Assembly: GCF_001629705.1 (NCBI RefSeq)
Contig: NZ_CP015378.1
Coordinates: forward strand, 1,240,001-1,304,000
DNA: 64,000 nucleotides
Direction of reading: 5' to 3'
From: Fictibacillus phosphorivorans
Lineage (GTDB): Bacteria; Bacillota; Bacilli; Bacillales; Fictibacillaceae
Of this stretch, positions 59,399 through 64,000 are shown in pieces. The translations under genes were made by a program, and so were the position numbers. The notes under the pieces are model-generated. The model did no database searches, was not told the origin of the DNA, and saw nothing but the letters and a program-made list of their open reading frames with translations. Position 1 is the first letter of the stretch. Each line of letters opens with the position of its first letter.

Positions 59399-59624
59399 AG
59401 TACTGCCTCCTTAGCTTACATTACTCCTATTTTAATATAAATTTCCGATAAGTTCCATTAAAGAGTAGTATAAAGTATCTAGTTTTCAATGTGTATCTCT
59501 GTGCTAGTATTTAAACTATTGAAATATAGGTTTAATTTAGAAATAAAAATATATTTTCTGATAATAGAGGATTTCACTAATGCTTATCTAATAAAAAATA
59601 GAGAGATAAAGGGGGATGTGCAAC

Positions 59625-60467
59625 ATGGCACGAATTGCATGGATTACAGATAGTACAAGCTGCATCACACAGGAAGAAGCGAAGGAATTAGGCATTCATA
59701 TCATTCCTGTTTCTATCATAATGGAAGATAAAATCTATAAAGACGGTGTAGATATTACGCCGGATGAATTTTATACAAAACTTGAAGGTGTGTCTGAACT
59801 GCCCAAAACGAGCCAACCAACAGTGGGGGAGTTCTCAGACTTTTATGAAGTTCTTAAGCATAGCTATGATTGTGGAATCGCCATCCATGTATCTGAAAAA
59901 TTTAGCGGCACGATCAATGGATCTAGACTTGGTGCAGACATGGCTGATTTTCCTGTGCATATTGTAGATTCAAAGATCACATCTGAATCCATGAAACAAC
60001 TTTTGTTAAAAGGAAAGAAGCTTGAAGAAGAGGGCCTTGAAGCAGAGGAAATAGCAGCAATGCTCCGTGAAACGGCAGATCATGTAAAAGGGTATGTATG
60101 CATCGGAAGTCTTGACCAATTAAGGAAAGGTGGTCGATTATCTGGTGCAAGTTTCCTCGTTGGAAATCTTCTGCAGATCAAACCGATCCTTACCTTTGAC
60201 GATGGTTCACTCGTCCCCTTTGAAAAGATCAGGACATTAAAGAAGGCAGAATCGCGCGTTCTCGCATTATTTGAGGAAGCTGCACAGAATAAAGGTGCAT
60301 ACGGTGTAAGTGTCGTATACAGCGGGTCTCCAGAAAAAGCCGAGGATTGGCTTCATTCATTAAAAGAGAAATATCCTCACATTTCATTTAATCTCGGGCA
60401 GTTGAGTCCTGCAATCGGTGTTCACGTCGGCGCAGGCACGCTCGGCATCCTCTGGTTCGAGGAATAG
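59625..60467 (+). CDS. DegV family fatty-acid-binding protein
   Basis: A 280-residue two-domain protein: ARIAWITDSTSCITQEEAKE and the PVSIIMEDKIYKDGVDI element at the start, PKTSQPTVGEF, then GYVCIGSLDQLRKGGRLSGA and the C-terminal GVHVGAGTLGILW. DegV/FakB proteins bind a fatty acid for phosphorylation by FakA. ATG 59625 is preferred over 59616 because GGGGG lies at proper spacing. Its TAG stop shares a G with a repeat palindrome at 60467. Confidence 0.93.
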   Translation: MARIAWITDSTSCITQEEAKELGIHIIPVSIIMEDKIYKDGVDITPDEFYTKLEGVSELPKTSQPTVGEFSDFYEVLKHSYDCGIAIHVSEKFSGTINGSRLGADMADFPVHIVDSKITSESMKQLLLKGKKLEEEGLEAEEIAAMLRETADHVKGYVCIGSLDQLRKGGRLSGASFLVGNLLQIKPILTFDDGSLVPFEKIRTLKKAESRVLALFEEAAQNKGAYGVSVVYSGSPEKAEDWLHSLKEKYPHISFNLGQLSPAIGVHVGAGTLGILWFEE

Positions 60468-60479
60468 GGGTCTGACCCC
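60467..60479. repeat. GGGGTCTGACCCC repeat at a stop codon
   Basis: The third copy whose first G is the G of a TAG stop (60465-60467). The tail reads ACACAATTACAAA and runs into a different hairpin. Confidence 0.85.
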
Positions 60480-60490
60480 ACACAATTACA

Positions 60491-60531
60491 AACAGCCAGA
60501 ATGTCCATCCAAGATGGACATTCTGGCTGTT
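60491..60531 (+). terminator. Strong terminator of the DegV gene
   Basis: A 19-bp perfect stem (60491-60509 with 60513-60531) with a 3-base loop and following T-rich stretch. Confidence 0.92.
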
Positions 60532-60557
60532 TTCTTGCTATAACATAGGCCGAATTC

Positions 60558-61424
60558 TTACGCTTTCTTACGAACGGCAAAGCCGATCAGAAAACTCCAT
60601 AGGATAAGAAGCGGCAACATCGCGGACACTTCTGTGAACAAATCGACAGAAAAAAATTCGTTCAAAATAGTTCTTAAGTTCGTTATGATGATTAAGCCTC
60701 CAGCTAGGACACCTAATAGCGCTGGCTTTAGCTTTTGCACGAGCCATGCTGCAAAAGGGGCTGCTATGACCCCACCTAACATCATTGCGATAACGACCTG
60801 CCAAAGTAGAGTCTCCCAACCGATAAATAAAAAGAAACCGATAGAAGCTGACAGTGAGACTGCAAATTCACTGAAGTTTACTGAGCCGATTGCTTTACTA
60901 GGAGTAAGGTTCTTTTGCGTAAGCAGAATTGGAGTTGTTATAGGTCCCCATCCGCCGCCACCTGTTGCGTCCATAAAACCAGCGATGAGCCCTAACGGCC
61001 GATACATTCTTTTTTTAGAACTGCTCTCGGTAGAATCAGTTTCTATATTTACGTTCACTTTAATCCATAAGAAACGAAACAGGACATAAAAGCCAAGTCC
61101 TAATAAAAATAAAGAGATATACGGTTTAATCAAGGTGGAAGGAATGCAACTTAAAAAAGCAGCTCCTAAGAATGCACCGATAGCTCCTGGAATGACAAGT
61201 TTTTTCACCGTTTTCATATCGACGTTTCCGAATTTAAGATGTGAGTAGCCGGATACAGCTGATGTCACAACTTCAGATAAGTGGACGGAAGCAGAAGCTA
61301 TTGCAGGTGAGAAACCAGCAACTAACAAAAGAGTCGTAGAAGTAACGCCATATGCCATACCAAGAGAGCCGTCAATGAGTTGCGCCAAGAGACCGATCAG
61401 AGCGAGCATTACAATTTTTTTCAT
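60558..61424 (-). CDS. Sulfite exporter TauE/SafE family protein
   Basis: A 288-residue protein with eight helices. It shows AQLIDGSLGMAYGVTSTTLL near the start and the inverted second-half copy PLGLIAGFMDATGGGGWGPI followed by TTPILL, the DxxxGGGGG-type motif of the family. It carries a sulfur- or organic acid anion outward. The lysine start MKKIVML follows GGAGG. No cys genes are adjacent, so the substrate is unknown. Confidence 0.92.
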   Translation of the reverse strand: MKKIVMLALIGLLAQLIDGSLGMAYGVTSTTLLLVAGFSPAIASASVHLSEVVTSAVSGYSHLKFGNVDMKTVKKLVIPGAIGAFLGAAFLSCIPSTLIKPYISLFLLGLGFYVLFRFLWIKVNVNIETDSTESSSKKRMYRPLGLIAGFMDATGGGGWGPITTPILLTQKNLTPSKAIGSVNFSEFAVSLSASIGFFLFIGWETLLWQVVIAMMLGGVIAAPFAAWLVQKLKPALLGVLAGGLIIITNLRTILNEFFSVDLFTEVSAMLPLLILWSFLIGFAVRKKA

Positions 61425-61666
61425 AGAAGGTCCTCCAATTAAAGAGATTCTATAGATTATGTGGACAAATTGAGAATGGTACAGGTCAAATGTTTAGGAA
61501 TTTAAAATTTTTCTTAGTTATTTCATACAAATAGAACTGAAATAATTGTTTTTTTGTTCATTTTTAGATACTCTAATAGACAGTGTTGCAAGTAGAGGTT
61601 AATCCCCTTTATTTTGTGGAATAATACAAAACAGACATAAATACATAAATTGGAGTGATATGTACA

Positions 61667-62563
61667 ATGGAAATCGGTTTAATCGGCCTTGGGAAAATGG
61701 GCTTCAATATGGCACTGAACATGAATGATAAAGGAAATACTGTTTTCGCTACAGATGTTAACAAAGATACAGTGAAAGAAATTTCAGCAGAAGGTGTTAA
61801 AGGTGTTGACTCGATCGAAGAACTTGCTAATTCTTTTACAGGAAGAAAAGCGGTTATTCTTTTAGTTCCAGCTGGAGAAATTGTTGACCAAGTTATCGAA
61901 CAACTGAAGCCACATCTAACAGAAGGCGACATCATCGTTGATGCTGGTAACTCCATGTACAAGCACACTCTTCGCCGCTATGAAGAATTAAAAGCATCAG
62001 GCATCCATCTTGTAGATGTTGGTACGAGCGGTGGAACTGACGGAGCTCGTTACGGTCTTTGTGCAATGATGGGTGGAGATGACGATGCGGTTAACTACCT
62101 TGCTCCTCTATACGAAAAAATCTGTGTAGAAAAAGGGTTTATGATCACAGGTCGTGCAGGTTCTGGTCATTTCTTGAAAATGGTTCATAACGGAATTGAG
62201 TACGGTATGATGCAAGCAATCGGAGAAGGTTTTGAAATCTTAGATAAAAGTGACTTCGATTACGACTATGAAGCGGTTTCTAGAGTATGGAACAATGGAT
62301 CAGTTATTCGTAGCTGGCTGATCGAACTTATGGAGAACGCATTCAGCAAACAACCGAAACTTGAAGACATCCGCGGAGTGATGAATTCTTCAGGTGAAGG
62401 GATCTGGACAGTTGAAGCTGCCCTTGACTACCAAGCGTCAGCTCCAGTTATCGCATTGTCTCAATTCATGCGTTTCCGTTCATTAGAAGATGACACGTTC
62501 CACGGTAAAGTCGTTGCAGCGCTTCGTAACGAATTTGGTGGACATGCAGTCGTAAAAAAATAA
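61667..62563 (+). CDS. gndA: 6-phosphogluconate dehydrogenase, short form
   Basis: A 298-residue enzyme with the Rossmann signature GLIGLGKMGFNMALNM, VDAGNSMYKHTLRRYEEL, the substrate motif VGTSGGTDGARYGLC and the catalytic lysine in GSGHFLKMVHNGIEYGMMQA. The short form (about 300 rather than 470 residues) resembles B. subtilis YqeC/GndA and is NAD-preferring in other bacteria. It makes ribulose-5-phosphate and carbon dioxide. ATG 61667 follows TGGAG. The 240 bases upstream hold no other gene. Confidence 0.93.
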   Translation: MEIGLIGLGKMGFNMALNMNDKGNTVFATDVNKDTVKEISAEGVKGVDSIEELANSFTGRKAVILLVPAGEIVDQVIEQLKPHLTEGDIIVDAGNSMYKHTLRRYEELKASGIHLVDVGTSGGTDGARYGLCAMMGGDDDAVNYLAPLYEKICVEKGFMITGRAGSGHFLKMVHNGIEYGMMQAIGEGFEILDKSDFDYDYEAVSRVWNNGSVIRSWLIELMENAFSKQPKLEDIRGVMNSSGEGIWTVEAALDYQASAPVIALSQFMRFRSLEDDTFHGKVVAALRNEFGGHAVVKK

Positions 62564-62576
62564 GAGTACTACGATG

Positions 62577-62612
62577 AAGACCTCTAGGCTTGCACAGACA
62601 AGCGGAGGTCTT
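62577..62612 (+). terminator. Terminator after the 6PGDH gene
   Basis: Stem AGACCTC / GAGGTCT with an inner CTTG / CAAG pair, followed by TTTCATT. Confidence 0.78.
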
Positions 62613-62675
62613 TCATTATATTTTTACGAGTTAACATATACTATAGATGAAGAGACAAGAATAGGAGTTTTGATC

Positions 62676-63194
62676 ATGGAAGAAAAGTTTGTGCGCGAAT
62701 CTCGTACGGTTAAATCCTCTGTAGTCCTACCGCCTGATACTAATAATCACGGTACACTGTTCGGAGGAAAATTGATGGCTTATATTGATGATGTTGCCGC
62801 TATTTCTGCAATCCGGCATGCACGAAAAAATGTGGTTACGGCATCAACGGATTCTGTTGATTTTTTACAGCCGATCAAAGAAGGACATTCCGTTTGTTTA
62901 GAATCATTTGTGACGTGGACAAAAACAACGTCTATGGAAGTTTTCGTAAAGGTGATCTCAGAGAATTTATTGTCTGGAGAACGAAAAGTTTGCGCTGTTT
63001 CCTTTCTCACGTTTGTTGCATTAGATGAAGAGGGTAAACCAACGCCAGTGCCAAAAGTCATACCGGAAACAGAAGAAGAAAAATGGCTACACGAGCATGC
63101 TTCAGAACGAGCGGTAGCAAGGAAAAAACGTAGAGAAGAAAGCAAGAAATTAGCGAAAGAGTTCGGAGTAAAAAAACCGTGGGATCCCATGTGA
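62676..63194 (+). CDS. ykhA: Acyl-CoA thioesterase, YkhA-like hotdog fold
   Basis: A 172-residue hotdog enzyme. VLPPDTNNHGTLFGGKLMAY carries the family's NHGT.FGG motif with the active-site aspartate in the following helix (IDDVAAISA), and SVDFLQPIKEG, then CAVSFLTFVALDE close the domain. It hydrolyses acyl-CoA to the free acid. The C-terminal 40 residues are charged (ARKKRREESKKLAKEF). ATG 62676 follows ATAGGAG. This is the Bacillus YkhA type. Confidence 0.92.
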   Translation: MEEKFVRESRTVKSSVVLPPDTNNHGTLFGGKLMAYIDDVAAISAIRHARKNVVTASTDSVDFLQPIKEGHSVCLESFVTWTKTTSMEVFVKVISENLLSGERKVCAVSFLTFVALDEEGKPTPVPKVIPETEEEKWLHEHASERAVARKKRREESKKLAKEFGVKKPWDPM

Positions 63195-63233
63195 GCATAA
63201 AGATATATTTTTAACATTTTGCAGTTCATAAAA

Positions 63234-63366
63234 TTCGCATTTTGAAAATAAGATGCTATAATTAAGTTACCTTTTTCCAGCCAGGGATACAGAACCCTGG
63301 CATTTATACTGTTAATTGTTAAAGCCCCAGACCGTTTGTGAATGAAAACGATCTGGGGCTTTTTTG
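63234..63366 (+). ncRNA. Candidate small RNA with its own promoter and terminator
   Basis: TTCGCA (63234-63239) and TATAAT (63257-63262), 17 bases apart, can start a transcript of about 100 nucleotides. It would contain a hairpin GCCAGGG / CCCTGGC (63280-63302) and end at the strong terminator at 63321-63362. No ribosome binding site or reading frame of note is seen in it. It lies in the 320-base gap before the GerA-family gene. Not a family I recognise. Confidence 0.45.
63321..63362 (+). terminator. Strong terminator
   Basis: A 17-bp stem (one mismatch) AAAGCCCCAGACCGTTT with the complementary ATCTGGGGCTTT end, 7-9-base loop and six T. Confidence 0.9.
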
Positions 63367-63515
63367 TGCGCAATAAAAGCTGAACGTATGATTCTTATCA
63401 AAAGGTTAATGCAGCATGGGAATAATTTAACCAGAGGCGTTTCCTTCCTTTTATTACATAACCAAAGCGTGTTGTGCAAATGCTAAGAAAAGTTTGGTAA
63501 AAAAGGCGGATGGTT

Positions 63516-64000
63516 ATGCGAAATAGAAGAAAACGTCCAATCATTAAAACTCATAAAAAGTTAACAGATATGTTGGCAGATAAAAAGCTTGATGATCCTT
63601 CTTCTCTTCGGTCAAAAACCATTTCTATGGAAACCTCATATAAGCAGGAAAAAACAAAAAAGGTTGTCGGAGAGCTTAGTCCAGTTATGCATGTAATGGT
63701 TGACAGGGTTAAGAAACTATTAGGTGACCCAATGGATTTGATCGTTCGTGAGTTTGAATTCGAGTTAGAACATAAGGTTACGGCAACTTTATTATTCTTA
63801 GAAGAAATGAACGATACTCAAATTTTGAATGAGTTCATTCTTTTACCATTGATGTCTCTGTCATCACATAAGCAATCTTCTCCAGTCCCTGTGGACCATG
63901 CATTACACTACATCAAACAAAATGCATTAGCATTAGGAAGAGTTCTGGATGTTGAAACAGAAGATGAACTAGTTGAAGGTCTTCTTGCTGGGTTCAGTGT
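63516..64000 (+). CDS. GerA-family spore germinant receptor subunit (partial, N-terminus)
   Basis: The first 161 codons of a gene that runs past the window end. After a basic, disordered start (RNRRKRPIIKTHKKLTDMLA) the domain opens with VVGELSPVMHVMVDRVKKLL, then GDPMDLIVREFEFELE and ATLLFLEEMNDTQILNEFIL, the pattern of the soluble N-terminal domain of GerAA/GerKA A-subunits. These sit in the spore inner membrane and sense germinants with B and C subunits. ATG 63516 has AAGGCGG 6-7 bases upstream; an ATG at 63510 is also possible. Confidence 0.9.
   Translation, partial: MRNRRKRPIIKTHKKLTDMLADKKLDDPSSLRSKTISMETSYKQEKTKKVVGELSPVMHVMVDRVKKLLGDPMDLIVREFEFELEHKVTATLLFLEEMNDTQILNEFILLPLMSLSSHKQSSPVPVDHALHYIKQNALALGRVLDVETEDELVEGLLAGFS

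Noticed and set aside
62574..62675. N-terminal extension of the acyl-CoA thioesterase
   Set aside because: It overlaps the terminator of the preceding gene; the ATG at 62676 has a good ribosome binding site and fits the family length.
1..64000. CRISPR arrays, tRNA and rRNA genes, complete insertion sequences
   Set aside because: None seen on either strand; the only tandem array has an 18-bp unit without spacers.

Overview
The window is from a low-GC, endospore-forming member of the Bacillaceae, most like the Bacillus/Fictibacillus group. This rests on AGGAGG-type ribosome binding sites throughout, frequent TTG and GTG starts, a T-box and a TPP riboswitch, sigma-B, sigma-D and ECF-like promoter matches, and spore or Bacillus-specific families (YteA, GerA, IDEAL, YtxH, YdjO, YkvI, YitT). 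The species call is inference. No rRNA, tRNA, complete insertion sequence, CRISPR array or prophage was seen.

Region by region. 1-9.2 kb: start of an antiporter-like gene, an FbpA-like small protein, an AGCS alanine/sodium symporter, a PmtA-like methyltransferase, a Nif3-like protein, a small atypical tyrosine recombinase, a YitT protein, a HAD remnant and a large membrane-anchored protein behind an ECF-type promoter. 9.2-20 kb: NlpC/P60 hydrolase, site-2 protease, GNAT, HD-GYP phosphodiesterase, YteA, LysE exporter, isochorismatase, DUF402, MazG-like NTPase and alpha/beta hydrolase. 19.7-29.8 kb: NCS2 permease, an orphan FlgM-like gene behind a sigma-D-like promoter, a holin-family protein, a membrane GGDEF cyclase, YkvI, a DeoR regulator, a SEC-C protein, a DUF4349 lipoprotein and an IDEAL protein. 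30.1-33.3 kb: TPP riboswitch and thiD-thiM-thiE-thiW, a thiamine salvage operon. 33.6-35.2 kb: an ArsR-like regulator, a 69-residue protein and a second-type clpP in one operon behind a promoter covered by repeated TTTACGTAAA-like sites. 35.4-44.2 kb: Fsr-type MFS transporter, DUF1206, AI-2E family protein, then a LacI-controlled ThuA / two Gfo-Idh-MocA oxidoreductases / TIM-barrel isomerase cluster. 44.4-52 kb: T-box-controlled archaeal-type proS, PadR-HAAS pair, DAACS symporter, pentapeptide protein, and pit with its DUF47 partner. 52-57.8 kb: TetR and a divergent ABC exporter sharing two identical-architecture operators, a PfeT-type P1B4 ATPase with a Fur/PerR-like box, a sigma-B-type ytxH gene and ydjO. 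57.8-64 kb: WYL and MarR regulators, DegV, TauE/SafE, short-form 6-phosphogluconate dehydrogenase, acyl-CoA thioesterase, a possible small RNA, and the start of a GerA-family germinant receptor gene.

Two dispersed repeat families cut across this layout. One is a 13-bp palindrome GGGGTC(T/A)GACCCC at seven loci: three share the G of a TAG stop codon, one supplies a TGA stop, two are head-to-head palindromes (one doubles as the proS terminator), and one lies in frame inside thiM. The other is a roughly 130-bp element present twice at high identity, one copy splitting the ThuA operon. The candidates for undescribed biology I rank highest are the regulator/69-aa/ClpP operon, whose small protein ends in a degron-like tail, the stop-codon-targeted 13-bp repeats, and the orphan FlgM locus.
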